From Diogma glabrata (Eukaryota; Arthropoda; Insecta; Diptera; Cylindrotomidae): a stretch of DNA of 64,000 nucleotides. The stretch spans positions 461,421,558-461,485,557 of the forward strand of contig OY856186.1 of the NCBI GenBank assembly GCA_963693315.1, given 5' to 3'. Shown here piece by piece: positions 1 to 12,992 of this stretch (positions are counted from its first letter, which is position 1; every line of letters begins with the position of its first letter). The notes under the pieces were generated by a model. The model was not told where the DNA came from and did not search any database. It worked only from the letters and a program-made list of their open reading frames with translations. Both the position numbers and the translations under genes were made by a program.

Positions 1-571
<571 letters not shown>

Positions 572-1067
572 AAATGATATGTCATTGAATAGGTATTAGA
601 ACAAAGTTTTTAAAAATGTACACTGTTAATTTTTTGAACTAATTTTTAACTGTGTAACATAAGAAAAAAATGGTGTAATTGAAAAAAAGATGGCGTAGCC
701 TTTTTTTTTTTTAAACTAAATTGAAGCTTATTTTACATCTAACAACTTGTGAAAGTTTAGTACTAGCATCATTTTTTGTTTTAGAGATAAAATTTGTTGT
801 GCATATGACTGTCGGGAATCAGTTTTTTTTGTTCTGAAGGAAAGTTATAAAAATGGCGATTTTTAGATTCAGATTTTTTTTTATGTTAAATATCAAATAT
901 TTTATTATTAAATGAACTTTTTAAAAAGCAATTTCAGTCAAGTTCAGCAAAACTTTGCGATATTTTGACTCGACCCTTTTTAATTTGGTTTATTTTGGTC
1001 TATATTTAAAAAAATTCTACTTGAAGCCGTGTTTTTCATTTATCAAAGGCTATCTATAAACTAAAAA
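572..1067. other. Gene-free spacer with a diverged copy of the 1-571 arm
   Basis: No gene is visible. Bases about 930-1067 resemble the right arm of the preceding inverted repeat: GCAATTTC, then TTTTGACTCGACCC, then ATTTATCAAAGGCTATCTATAAAC, in the same order as at 352-440 with substitutions and a small insertion. This suggests an older, partial copy of the same foldback family. Confidence 0.6.
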
Positions 1068-1725
1068 TTACAGCTCAGCGGCATTTCATACTATTTCAAA
1101 ATGGAAAAAAGCAACTAACTCAGGATTAAATTATCTACAAAAATGCTTATGAAGATGTAACTGTAACTTACACCGGTGACACAGTACAGATCACTAAAGT
1201 CAGTTTTATTTGAATTTCTTGTTCTTTTGTTTTTATTTCATAAATGGCTAAAGCTACAGGAAAAATGTCAATAACAAAGTTGTAGTCAATTAAGTTTCCT
1301 ACAAAAAACTGATAATAACCGAATCTCTATGATTGATATTTCTCGAGATAATCAACATTTATTATCTTAGAACTTGCGGTTATTATTTTAGAACTTACGA
1401 AAATCTCTTAAAACATCCATTTTAATAAAAGCTTATTATCTCGAGAAATATCAATCATAGAGATTCGGTTATTATCAGTTTTTTGTAGGAAACTTAATTA
1501 ACTACAACTTTGTTATCGATATTTTTCCTGTAGTTTTACCCATTTATGAAATAAAAACAAAAAAAACAAGAAATTCATATAAAATTTACTTTTGTGATCT
1601 GTACTGTGTCACCGGTGTAAGTTACAGTTACATCTCCAAAAGCATTTTTGTAGATAATTTAATCCTGAGTTAGTTGCTTTTTTCCATTTTGAAATAGTAT
1701 AAAATGCCGCTGAGCTGTAATTTTT
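1068..1725. repeat. Second long inverted repeat (foldback-like)
   Basis: Bases about 1068-1355 reappear as reverse complement at about 1435-1725, with a spacer of about 80 bases. Landmarks: ACAGCTCAGCGGCATTT near 1070 pairs with AAATGCCGCTGAGCTGT near 1702-1720; TTACACCGGTGACACAGTAC near 1168 pairs with GTACTGTGTCACCGGTGTAA near 1602. Arms differ by scattered substitutions. There is no ORF. It is unrelated in sequence to the 1-571 foldback but sits directly beside an old copy of it. Confidence 0.85.
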
Positions 1726-1901
1726 TTTTTAAACACTAAAGTTTACATGTATTTTGTATGGAAAATATTCAAACGCAAAGGCCGAGTGCTAAACATTAAT
1801 TTTGAGGGCTCATATTTTAGGAGGACGTTTTCTTGGGTATTTCTAACAAAATTTCGGTGGGGCACCAGAAAAAAAGAATTGTCGCCCCAAAAAAAAGCAC
1901 C

Positions 1902-2879
<978 letters not shown>

Positions 2880-3028
2880 ACATTGTATTTTGTAAAATTA
2901 GAGAAACAGAGGGTGCATACAGAACAGTTGAGAACAGTTTGGATTACGATGGATAATAGTTGTATCAAGGAGGAAGATTGAGCTGAGGTGCGGGATAAGG
3001 GGGGCGGAGCCCACGGGATACCCCCTAG
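2880..3028 (+). mobile_element. Helitron 3' end (element body not delimited)
   Basis: The segment ends in a G/C-rich short hairpin (GCGGAGCCC, 3004-3012) followed by ACGGGATACCCC and CTAG at 3025-3028, then T. This matches the known Helitron rule: a hairpin about 10 bases upstream of a terminal CTRR, inserted before T. A close relative occurs at 38040-38235; the shared part includes CAGAACAG/CAGAATAG, GGATTA(C/T)GATGGATA and GTTGTATCAA. The 5' end was not found. No Rep/helicase coding sequence is attached. Confidence 0.6.
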
Positions 3029-5011
3029 TATGATGATATTCGTGATCAACAGGTCAAAATTCATAAGAAAAATTTGTAAACTAGTGGTATTTAGTTCACT
3101 TATCACTACGAATTACGATACACAAAGTTAATATAATGTTTCTGCCTTTATTTTTATTCTTCTTATTTTATTGACCGTTTGATGATTCTTGTAGACCTTG
3201 TCCTCAAAGAAAAAACTTTAAAATCCAAATAAAAAGTAAATAAAACTCAAATCATATCCGCATTTTCAAATTTTATTTATTTGGTTTTATGATAAAATTT
3301 TATTATAAAGCAAAATTTTTATACTATAAGTTTTGTACACTTAAACTTTATTGATAAGCACCAATTTCGCTGTTGGGTTTATTGAGAATATGATTATTCT
3401 ATTTTCAAAATCCAACAGTTCAAATTCATTAAACGATCACTGTACATTTACTTTTTAAAATAAGACATTTGCATTAATTAATTAACAAAAAAGGTGATCC
3501 CATAATATTATTTGTCTACCTCTGTCAACACAGTAAACAAAGTATAATTTTATAAAGTTTTTACGTGAACATCCTATATCCGTTTGTTGCGTGAGATGAA
3601 AATTATGAGATATTTAATCCCAAATACAATAAAAATAAATTTTCCATCATTTTATTTTTCTTGTTGGTTTTTTATTATCAAAAGAAGACCAAACGTAGGC
3701 TTACGGTAAAAATAAATGCAAATTAAAAATTAAAAGGGTTCATTGTTGTCTTTTTTAAATTTTCTTTTCTTAATTTTGATAATTTTCGGCATACGAAATG
3801 AAGGTGTGGAGTGAAATGAGAAGTGACTTATTTGGTTTTTTTAATCTAAACAGACAAACCCATATGAATAATGAAATGTTTCGTATAACAGGTTTAATCT
3901 TAAAGAATAAAATTATAAGTAAACAATGTATATCAAGATTATTTAGTTTGAAATTTTGTGGGAACTTTTCTTGTGTTTTATGTAATTTACTTTTTATGTA
4001 CACTTGATTAATAAAGAACTAAGCTTTAGTACAATTTCATAAAATATGTGTTTCAGAAATCTCGATTTCAAAAACAGCTCTCTCGTTCTTAATCAAAACT
4101 CTTCAAATAATTTATATTTTTAAATTCAACTTCTTTTCAAATCAATAAAATCGCATCCTACACAAAAACAACAAATCACAGCGGGAATAAAAACACGAGC
4201 AAAACTGCCAGATAACTTCCGCTAAGACGTTTATTTTATAAATATTCATTAATGAACAACAACTATAAAACATAATTAATGGCTGTTGAGTGATTTTATG
4301 TAACCATGAAAATAATCGATTCAAGTAGTTTTGTCTGGTCTCCGATTTAAAGTTCGTTTTAATTTGATTTAATTTATTACTAAGCAGTCATTAATAATTG
4401 ATTCATCAAACAATTTTTCATAAACATATTACATGTTTTTATTTATTTAAATCTAAATTGTTTAACCATTGAAACCTATTGAATTTCTTCTAATGACAAC
4501 ATTTATGAAACATAAATCCAATTTGTTATAATTAGAACGAAAAATTTCCCTATATCGAAATTTTTACAATTTCATTTTTTTGTGCCAAATCATTTTATAA
4601 TCGTTAATCATAAAAAAATGAAAATCCAGAAAATAAGCAACAAAAACATAACGAAATCACATCACGAGAGAGTATCACTTTCATTTCTAGTAAAAAAAAT
4701 AAATTTATATTTACTAAAGAAAATTTTATCTGAGATTTTCCCTATTCTAAAACGATTATTTTTTTTTATGAAAATTGTTCATCTTAAAATAATTTAGGAA
4801 ATTACAAAAAAATAGAGACGAGAAAAAAAATAAGTTTATTACTTTCAATGGAAAATGATTGTGCAAAATAAAAGTGTTAGGGTGTTAAAAGACCGTTAAA
4901 ATATTTTTTTATTATTAATATTTAACAAATATTAACTTGTTGAAAGCTTGAGTGTTAATTTTAGTTTTTTATTTTATTTACTTTTTTTTAAATTTGTGAT
5001 AATTCAAATAA
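3029..5011. other. AT-rich stretch, no supported gene
   Basis: Only short, strand-ambiguous ORFs (for example near 3770-4007, open on both strands) with no recognisable motif. No tandem or inverted structure was noticed. Confidence 0.5.
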
Positions 5012-5236
5012 GGTTGATAATAATAATAATAATAATAATAATTTATTTATAATATCACAAAGAGCAGAGCTCGTAATAGATATTTACATTTACAAGTTTA
5101 TAATTAGTGTTACATAACAACAAAAAAAAAAAAAATATTGAACATGCAAAAAACAAATAAAAGAAAAAAAAAAGCTAAGAATAAACAAAACAACAAGAAA
5201 AGAAGGAAAAGTTTAAAACATATAAGAAAGAATACA

Positions 5237-8125
5237 CTAAATTGAGCAAAGCTTATTTTTTACTTCTTTTTTAAATTTAGATATTGAAAGCGAGCTGATA
5301 TTAGTAGGTAATTTGTTGAATTCATTAATTGCATTATATAAAGTTGAATTAGATCCCAATACTGTTGAGTTAATCTTAATGTTCCGAAGGCTGCTATTAG
5401 TTCTAGTTGTATGTTCGTGTATGTGAGAGTTAAATAGCAAGCTGGTGTTTGAATGTATGTTTTGGTTTATAATATTATAAACATGTTGCACCGCAACGTA
5501 ACTATATAATTGCTTCACAAAAAGAATATTAGTCGATGTGTGAATCTCAATGGTTGGTGTTAGCTTAGGAAAGCCATACATATTTTTTATAGCTTTGTTT
5601 TGGATATATTGTATTTTTTGAATTTTAGTTTTGTACGTGGCACCCCAAATTAAAATACTATATGTTATATGTGAGTGGAAAAGTTAATAATATATTCCTC
5701 TTTTAAGATTGTCTGGTACCAATGTTCCAATTCTTTTAAATACACCAGCTACTGGAGCACAACGATTTCTAATATTGTGAAATTGTGCATTCCAAGACAT
5801 ATCTGCGTCAATAATTACTCCAAGGTATTTATATTCACTGACTTTACTTATATATTCATCCGATACTTGGATATCCAGATGAATGTTAGCACCATTTCCT
5901 ATTAACATGTATTTGGTTTTCATTATCTTTATAGTTAAACGGTTTTTGATTAAGAGATCTGAGAGTATTAATAAATCAGCGTTCATATGTTGTTCCATAT
6001 CTAAGTAATTATCCTCAGTATACACAAGCACAATGTCATCAGCATATAAAAACATTTTTGCGTGTATGTTTGCACTAGCGACATTACTAATATATAAATT
6101 AAAAAGTGTTGGTCCCAAAATACTCCCTTGAGGAACTCCAAACTCTACTTTTTCAAGAAAACTAAGAGTTCCGTCTTCAAAAGTAAACTGGAACCTACCA
6201 TTCAGATAACTTTCAAACCACCGGTAGGAATTTCCCTTGAAGCTCATGTTAAAAAGTTTGTTTAACAGTAGTTTACGATCGACCGTATCATACGCTGTTT
6301 TAAGATCTATAAAGATTAGTCCAACCTTTTTCCTTTGATCACAAGAATACTGTATATTGGAAACGACATCAAATAGTGCTGACTGTGTGTTGCTAAATTT
6401 TCTGAAACCATATTGATTATGATTTAACAATTTGTTTTCCGAAATCATTTTTACCAGGAAATGGTGAACATGTCTCTCCATAATTTTGTTTGTAATTGGT
6501 AGAAGACTTATAGATCGATAATTTTTGAAATCCTTCTTGCAGCCATTTTTATGAATTAAAATATTTTTACTAATTTTCAATTTATCGGGCACAATCCCTT
6601 GTTCAATAGACCTATTGATAATTTTTTCAATTGGTCCAGATAACTGTTTCGCAAGAATTTTGAACATTTTTAGTTGAAAACCGTCAACACCTCTAGACTG
6701 TGTATTCTTTAAACTGGAAATTATTTCGAGAACTTCTGATGATGTAATCAACGGAATATTCAAAACATTGTTATTTAGGTGGTGTGATATGATTTCTAAG
6801 CTTGGAGTGGGATGTTTTTCTGCAACTTGTTTTCCAATCGTAGCAAAAAACTTGTTTATATCATTAATTTTTTGTTTTTTGGTTAAAATGTCATCGCTGT
6901 CGTCTAACAATTGATTAATTGTATGGGGTATGGATCCGTCAAACATTACCTCTTTTATATAGTACCAAGTTCGCTTCATATATCCTAAGTTTTTCTCAAA
7001 GTTAATTGTAAAGTATTCTGATTTTTTGTTTCTTTTTAGTGTGGTAAATTTGTTTCTCCAGTATTTAAATTCGTCATAAAGAACGTTGTTGCTTCTATCA
7101 TTACAATGTTTCTGATACCAAAAATTTTTTGCTTTACGCACTTGCTCCAAATCATTATCAAACCAGGGTTTCATGGAATTTTTTAATTTAAGAATGCTTT
7201 TTTTATATGTACAAGAATTAATCTTGCATTGCAAATACTCTAAAAACTTGTTGTACATGCTGTTCACGTCTTCTAAATTGTGTAGATCTAAAGGGTGTTC
7301 ATCGATCAATTTTGCAAGCTGTTTGTAGTTTACATATTGCAAATCTCGTTTTTCATTTTCTTTTACATAATTGAAATGTTGTGTTACATTTTCTAAAAAA
7401 ATTATCTGATGGTCAAACAAGTCATACGGGACCAGTTTTATTTTTATGGTTTGGTTTATCCAATTAGTTGATATGTGATCCAAACACGTACCCGCAGCAG
7501 ATCGTGTGACCGTGGATTTATTGCATAAATAGAAATTATTTATTTGCAAAATATCTAGATATGTTTTGGCAAAGTTATCAGGGTGAATAGTGTTAATGTT
7601 GAAATCTCCGCAGACAAATGCATGAGTATTTCCTATTTTGATCAAAATTTCATCAAACTTTTCAAAAAACTGTTCGTAACTCTCTTTGTTGTTATTAGGA
7701 GACCGATAGATGTTCGTTACATTGCAGAGTTGGTTGTTGTGATTTGTAATGTTTAAACTAGGGAGCTTGTTATTATCACTATAATTGAAAAGAACTTTGT
7801 AGTTGATATTGTTCTTCAGGAAAATTGCCGCACCACCACCTTGTTTTTCTGGTCGACAACTGTAAACAGCATTATAAGTATTAAGATTAACGAATTTTGA
7901 ATTTTCTACATTTAGGTGGTGCTCAGTAACTGCGATTACGTCTATTTTAGTTTTTAATGAGTTTATTATAAGCAATATTTCATCTACCTTATTTTTTAAG
8001 CTTCGGGCATTTAGATACATAATTTTGAAAGAGTTATTGTTACTGAAAGATACATCATTTATATTGTTATGCACAGATATATCGGGCAAAAACGGTAACG
8101 TAAGGTCGGTATTATTAAACATCAA
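5237..8125 (-). pseudogene. LINE-A ORF2: endonuclease-reverse transcriptase, one nonsense codon
   Basis: Reads from ATG at 8125 through an apurinic-type endonuclease (residues about 30-250: NARSLKNK, TEHHLN, GGGAAIFLKN, VCGDFNIN, then SDH-type FDHQIIF) into a reverse transcriptase (residues about 480-760: FKNYRSISLLP, FIDLKTAYDTV, GVPQGSILGPTLFNLYI, LYADDIVLV). Translation stops at a TAA at 5684-5686, but the same frame continues at once (LFHSHITYSI, IQYIQNKAIKN) to a natural stop at 5237. So the 813-residue frame and the 114-residue C-terminal frame are one protein broken by a single in-frame stop. Full length, about 960 residues, is usual for CR1-type ORF2. It copies element RNA at the chromosomal nick. 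The copy looks recent. Confidence 0.9.
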
Positions 8126-8270
8126 TATTTTTGTTTTTTAAGAATGTTGTAAAAAGTGATGTTCTTGTGTTTTCATTTTCCCTTACGAATATTTTACCGT
8201 CTTTAGTCCATACGTATTTGACTGTGTTTGATCTTCTCAATTCTCTTGCTTGGTACAACAAATATTTATT

Positions 8271-8894
8271 TTAATATGTTAATCTTTCGTTTATATATAC
8301 TCTTCTTTGCGTATCATAGTTCTGTTTTGAAGTCCCTACATCACAAATCATATTATTGTAAATACGTGTCTTGCTGTTGATAAACTCATCTCTTTTCGCT
8401 TTTGCGTGAAAACGTACAATTATTGGTGGTGGGAAACCATTTCTGGTGGTAACCGAATTGCTTGAATTAGAAACAGTTTTCCTAAATGTCTCCTTCACTT
8501 CACTTTCTGTTAAATCTATATTTAATGATGTTGCTATCTTTGAGACTACAGTTTGTAAATCTTTGCTATTGCTTTCCGTTTCTGGACAACCATTTATTTC
8601 GATGTCATAATTAAGCTCTTGTTGCATGTTTTTGCTGACTGTACTTTCTATATCTTGAAGTTGTTTTCTCAGAGTTATGTTATCGTTTTGAAGTGCAATG
8701 TTTTCTTCAACGAGTACATCCAATTTTCTTTTGTATTCAAATAAAGTGGACGCAACTGATTTCATCTGAATTTGAAACCCTTCTTGATTATCATTTAATT
8801 CGCAAAGCTTTTTGTAAGTTATCGTTACCGGTGACTTCAACGTCCACAACAAATCATGGTTGGAATTCTCCAAATCGACCGACGATGTTGACAA
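8271..8894 (-). CDS. LINE-A ORF1 protein, 5'-truncated
   Basis: A 207-residue frame upstream of ORF2. The first codon of the open frame is TTG, and no ATG lies near the 5' end, so the true start was probably lost when the element was truncated. The middle (about residues 45-95) is heptad-like and Leu/Glu/Lys rich (RKLDVLVEENIALQNDN), consistent with a coiled coil. The C-terminal half (about 100-207), with IIVRFHAKAKRDEFI and ending YINERLTY, resembles the RNA-binding region of CR1-type ORF1 proteins related to the baculovirus FP-protein C-terminal fold. Its role would be to package LINE RNA. Spacing to ORF2 is about 145 bases. Confidence 0.65.
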   Translation of the reverse strand: MSTSSVDLENSNHDLLWTLKSPVTITYKKLCELNDNQEGFQIQMKSVASTLFEYKRKLDVLVEENIALQNDNITLRKQLQDIESTVSKNMQQELNYDIEINGCPETESNSKDLQTVVSKIATSLNIDLTESEVKETFRKTVSNSSNSVTTRNGFPPPIIVRFHAKAKRDEFINSKTRIYNNMICDVGTSKQNYDTQRRVYINERLTY

Positions 8895-11354
8895 TAGTGG
8901 AAAACTGGCAGAAATTTTATCCGCGTCTCAGGGCCTATTCCGAATTGTTAAAAGCCCGACTTTCACTCCCCGTAATGGCGGTGATAATAGTTTTCTTTTA
9001 GATCTCTATCTTACCACAATGCCAGATATTAAGAGTGTCGATGTCGCGAAAGGTAGTATTGGAAATTCTGATCATTATTTAATCTCATCAGTTATCAAAA
9101 CTGATTTACTTAAAACTACAGCTCCCAAACCCCGTAAAATATTTCACTACTCAAAAATGGATAAGAGTGGTCTTCAAAATTTTTTCCATGGTTTACCTTT
9201 CGACCGTCATTGTTTTTACACTGACAATGTAAATGTTTCTGCTCAAAACTTTACAGAAACCATCCAATTTGCTATCAATAAATTTGTCCCTTTCTCCATA
9301 GTAAAACCCAAACAAAAATACTTGTATTCGAATGCTGCCAAAACGGCACTTAGAAACAAACGTAGATCATTTAATATTTGGATTCATAACAAAACTCCCA
9401 CTAATCGATCCCAATATCTAAAGGCCAACAAAATATCTAATCAGATTATCTCAAACGAAAAGACCGAAATTGACAGAGCGAAAGCCTCAAAACTTACGTT
9501 TATGTCTGCTTCTGACAAGAGTTTCTACAGTGCCATCAATTTTTTAAATTCTGGTACAAAATCTTCTATTCCCCCTATTATTGATGGTGATTTAATCGTC
9601 AATGATCCCGCAAGAAAAGCTAACTTGTTCGCTGAACGCTTTGCTCTGAACTCCACTGTTTTGGAAACTCTTAAAGAAATACCCCAAATCCAGTCTTCAG
9701 GAGTTAATATGAATGAACTTCACTTCAAACCCAAAATAGTCGCTAAACTTTAAAGGGGTTAAACATCAATGAAGCATCAGGAATGGACAATATTCCACCC
9801 ATTATTTTAAAAACCTTCTCCAAAGAACTTGCACCAACTTTAACTAAAATATTCTACCAATCCTACAAATCTGGTATATTTCCCTCGTGCTGGAAGTTGG
9901 CAAATGTCCAGCCCGTCCCCAAAAAGGGACCAAAATCCGATATCTCAAATTATAGGCCAATAGCTTTACTATCGGTCCTATCCAAAGTCTATGAGCATTA
10001 TATTAATACACATATTTCAAAATTTCTGGAAGAAAATCATTTAATATCCGACAGCCAATACGGCTTTCGAAACAAAAAATCAACTACTGATCTATTAAAC
10101 TATGTAGCGCATTGTTGGAACAGCATACTTGATAAAGGTGGTGAAACATACGTTATCGCTTTAGACATCTCCAAGGCATTCGATCGAGTCTGGCATGCCA
10201 ACTTAATCAACAAGCTCGTTGCGTACGGTTTTCATCCCAATTTTGTGAAGCTGATTCAAAATTTTCTATCCAACCGATACATTTCGGTAACCCTAGACGG
10301 ATTTTCTTCTGAGTCTAAACTAATTAACGCTGGTGTACCCCAAGGCTCAGTATTGTCCCCAACCCTATTTTTGATTTATATCAACGAATTGTTGAAAATC
10401 ACCAGTAATCCAATAAATAGTTTTGCAGATGATAGTACTCTGCACAAGTCGTTCGAGCCCCTTCCTTCAAAAGGTAAAATGCACGAACGAATTAATCCTG
10501 CCCGGAGAGACGCTGCCATAAACTTGAACAAAGACCTGAATAAAGTCGCCGACTGGGGTGACCAAAACCTTGTCAATTTCAACTCCACCAAAACACAGCT
10601 GTTGATTGTTTCCAGATTAAAGACCGAGTTCCCCAAAGATATTTTATTTAGTATGTGTGATGAACCAATAGGTGAATGTTAAAGCATTTGTTTATTGGGT
10701 GTCACAGTTTCAAATGACCTACTCTGGAACGATCATGTAATGGCGATGGCAAAAAGCGCGTCTAAAAAACTCGGCTTCCGGCAAATAGATGCAAAAAATT
10801 TTTCACTCCATACCAATTGCTCCATGTTTATAAGTCCTATATTCGTCCCTGTATGGAGTACTGCTGTCAAGTTTGGGGTGCTGCCTCTGTTTCCATCTTG
10901 GCCCTCTTGGACTCTGTTCAAAAGTGAGCTATACGAATTGTGGGTGATCGAACTTTGACATCAAAACTTGATTCCCTACAACATCGTCGCACTGTTGCTG
11001 ATCTCGTTGTTTTTTACAAATATCGTCCTCAGCAGTGCTCAGATGAAATCAGCGGCATCATGCCTCAAACTTATTCTTACCCCCGTTCCACTCGGCAATC
11101 GGCTGCCGCAACCAGTGAAACGGTAAAGATCCCGCGCTGTCATACTGGCAGATCGCAGAGAGACTTCTTTGTCCGAACCGCGTACAAATGGAATAATTTG
11201 CCACAGATGTTTAAAAAAAGCGTTAATCTACACCTTAGAACGCCAGTTGTTGTGGGACCCAGGTCTAGACCTAGGTCTTAAAAGGTATTTATGTGTTGTT
11301 GTGACACATATTCTAAACCCTATTACACAACACATTTTATTAAAAAAATTAAAA
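8890..11354 (+). mobile_element. LINE-B copy 1, 5'-truncated, poly(A)-tailed
   Basis: Plus-strand LINE starting in the C-terminal part of its endonuclease, running through RT to a 3' UTR with TTGTTGTGACACATATT and a terminal A-rich tract near 11338-11364. The same family recurs at 58809-60500 (closely related), as a short piece at 62506-62740 and as a 3' UTR scrap near 47060-47150. It abuts LINE-A head to head; each is truncated at its own 5' end. Confidence 0.85.
8893..11281 (+). pseudogene. LINE-B ORF2 (endonuclease C-terminus plus RT), broken
   Basis: The frame begins with endonuclease C-terminal features (LLDLYLTTMPD, GNSDHYLIS) and a long linker. A frameshift near 9750-9780 leads into RT: SNYRPIALLSVLSKVYE, YGFRNKKSTTD, ALDISKAFDRVWH, AGVPQGSVLSPTLFLIYINE and the catalytic SFADDSTLH. 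A stop at 10680-10682 (TAA where copy 2 has GAA) interrupts the frame, a further shift follows near 10780, and a TGA replaces the CGA of copy 2 near 10925. The C-terminal part (SLQHRR, VVFYKYRPQQCSDEI, RTAYKWNNLPQ) matches the usual LINE C-terminus. Comparison with copy 2 makes the lesions clear. Clade within the Jockey/CR1 group is uncertain. Confidence 0.85.
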
Positions 11355-11654
11355 AAAAAAAAAAGTGTCATCATTTAAAACACAAATTTGAAATTTTGGT
11401 AGATCTAGAATCATTCTAAGTGAAAACGATAATAATTTTTATTTTTTTAATAAAATGTGATGCGAACATGAAAAACATGCAGGGGTTGAAATTTTTGGCT
11501 TTGGATATCAAAACTTCGGTCTGTGTTAAGGGTTTTTATATAGTTTTCAGCCAAAGGCTTTTATGATTGATTACATTGTTTCTAGTTTTGGGCAGCGATA
11601 TATATTAAACTTAAAATTCTTTGTAAAAGTACAAGTAAAAGTACATGTACAAGT

Positions 11655-12120
11655 AAATCAAAATTTGAAACTATTTTCAAAATTTCAAAAATAACACAAA
11701 AATTATAACAAAATCAAAAATTCAAACTATTTCCAAAATTCTTAAAATATTGCAAAAATTTAAACAAAATTAAAAATACAAACTTTTTCAATATTCCAAA
11801 AATTACAATAAAATCCAAAACTTAAGCTTTTTTCCAAATTCTAAAAATATTCCAAAAGTTATTACCAAATAAAAAATTGAAACTTTTTTCAAAATTCCAA
11901 AACTATTGTAAAAATTATAAGAAACTCAAAAATTCAAACTTTTTCCAGAACTCCAAAAATATTGCAAAAAGTATTAAAAAAGCGAAATTGAAACTTTTTT
12001 CAAAATTCCAAAACTAGCTAACAACAATAAAATCAAAAATTTAAATTTTTTCAAAATTCTAAAAATATTCCAAAAATAAATCCAACATCAAAAATTGAAA
12101 TTTCAAAATTACAAAAATAT
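11655..12120. repeat. Degenerate minisatellite, unit about 60 bases
   Basis: About eight imperfect tandem units of the pattern CAAAAATT(C/G)AAACTTTTT, CAAAATTCCAAAAATATT and GCAAAAATTATAACAAAAT. Phrases such as CAAAATTC(C/T)(A/T)AAA recur every 55-65 bases. It is noncoding. Confidence 0.75.
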
Positions 12121-12992
12121 TTTCCAACTGTTCCTGTTATTCAGAAGCCGTGAAATCTGAAATCACACAAAAAACTACCTAAGGAACATCTCCCTATTAA
12201 TTACAATTTTTGTTGAAAAACAACATTTAATCTACAACAACTGGATATTTTCCAACTGTTCCTATAAACATTTTTTAAATAAAATTTTATTTATTATAAA
12301 AAATATATAAAAGAAATTTTATATATTTTTTTTTCTCCTATAAGTTGGGAGGAGTTGAAACTGGATAGAACCATATTCCATGTCCAATTACATTTCATGT
12401 CATACAAAAAATTAATTTTGTTTTTCAAACAAATTGGTTAAAAATAAAAATGAAAAACATTTTTTTTGGCACACTTAACGATTTTTTTGACATACTTCAT
12501 GTCAAATTTAATGTTCAATTACATTTCATGTCATCCAAATAATTACTTTTATGATTTATATCTTTCTAGTCGAAAATGTTTCCCATATGTTTTTCAAAAA
12601 ATTTGGAAAACAAAATATATGAAAATCATTTTTTTGACACATTTAACGAATTTTGTTGACATTCTTATAACACAATAATAAAGTTCCTAGTCGCACATAC
12701 ATATGGCGATCATCAAGATTTAAATTAAAATGCAAAATTTAAATATATACTTTTTACTGTTTATTTTTAATTTTTTATTTTATTAATAATAATATAAACT
12801 TCCTTATAGTAACACTTTGAATTTAATTTTTTATTTTATAGAATATCGATTTCGACTTACGTCATCCTCAGTTCTTAAATTATTATTCTCTAGATTTCTC
12901 TAGATTCAAAGTTACTACTCATTATCACTGAAAATAAACGTTTTTTTAGCAAAAAATATGAACATTTTCTATTCTTGACACACTTAATGATT
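12121..12992. other. AT-rich stretch with a loose tandem repeat
   Basis: Between about 12340 and 12670, and again near 12970, phrases recur: TTACATTTCATGTCAT, GACACACTTAACGATTTT and TTTTTCAAA(C/A)AAATT. This suggests two to three diverged units of about 150-200 bases. No gene is visible apart from the Penelope-like tail listed separately. Confidence 0.5.
12826..12890 (-). mobile_element. Possible Penelope-like 3' tail
   Basis: On the minus strand, AACTGAGGATGACGTAAG followed by TCGAAATCGATATTCTATAAA is of the kind seen at Penelope-like 3' ends, where a GAGGATGA...GAAA...AATAAA run follows the coding region. A similar tail lies at 51180-51300. No coding part is attached. The assignment rests on short similarity only. 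Confidence 0.35.

Larger units (their letters stand above)
5012..8894 (-). mobile_element. LINE-A, CR1/L2/Jockey-like non-LTR retrotransposon
   Basis: Minus-strand element with ORF1 (8271-8894) followed by ORF2 (5237-8125) and a 3' UTR ending in an (ATT)n-type tail, seen on the plus strand as GATAATAATAATAATAAT near 5015-5042. Microsatellite-like tails are known for CR1/L2-type LINEs. The 5' side stops inside ORF1 around 8894, where plus-strand LINE-B coding sequence begins, so this copy is 5'-truncated. It is almost intact apart from one nonsense codon in ORF2. Confidence 0.85.

Noticed and set aside
3770..4007. Overlapping ORFs on both strands
   Set aside because: They are short, AT-rich, free of motifs and equally open on both strands.
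4990..5045. (ATT)n as an independent microsatellite
   Set aside because: It sits exactly at the 3' end of LINE-A and is better explained as the LINE tail.
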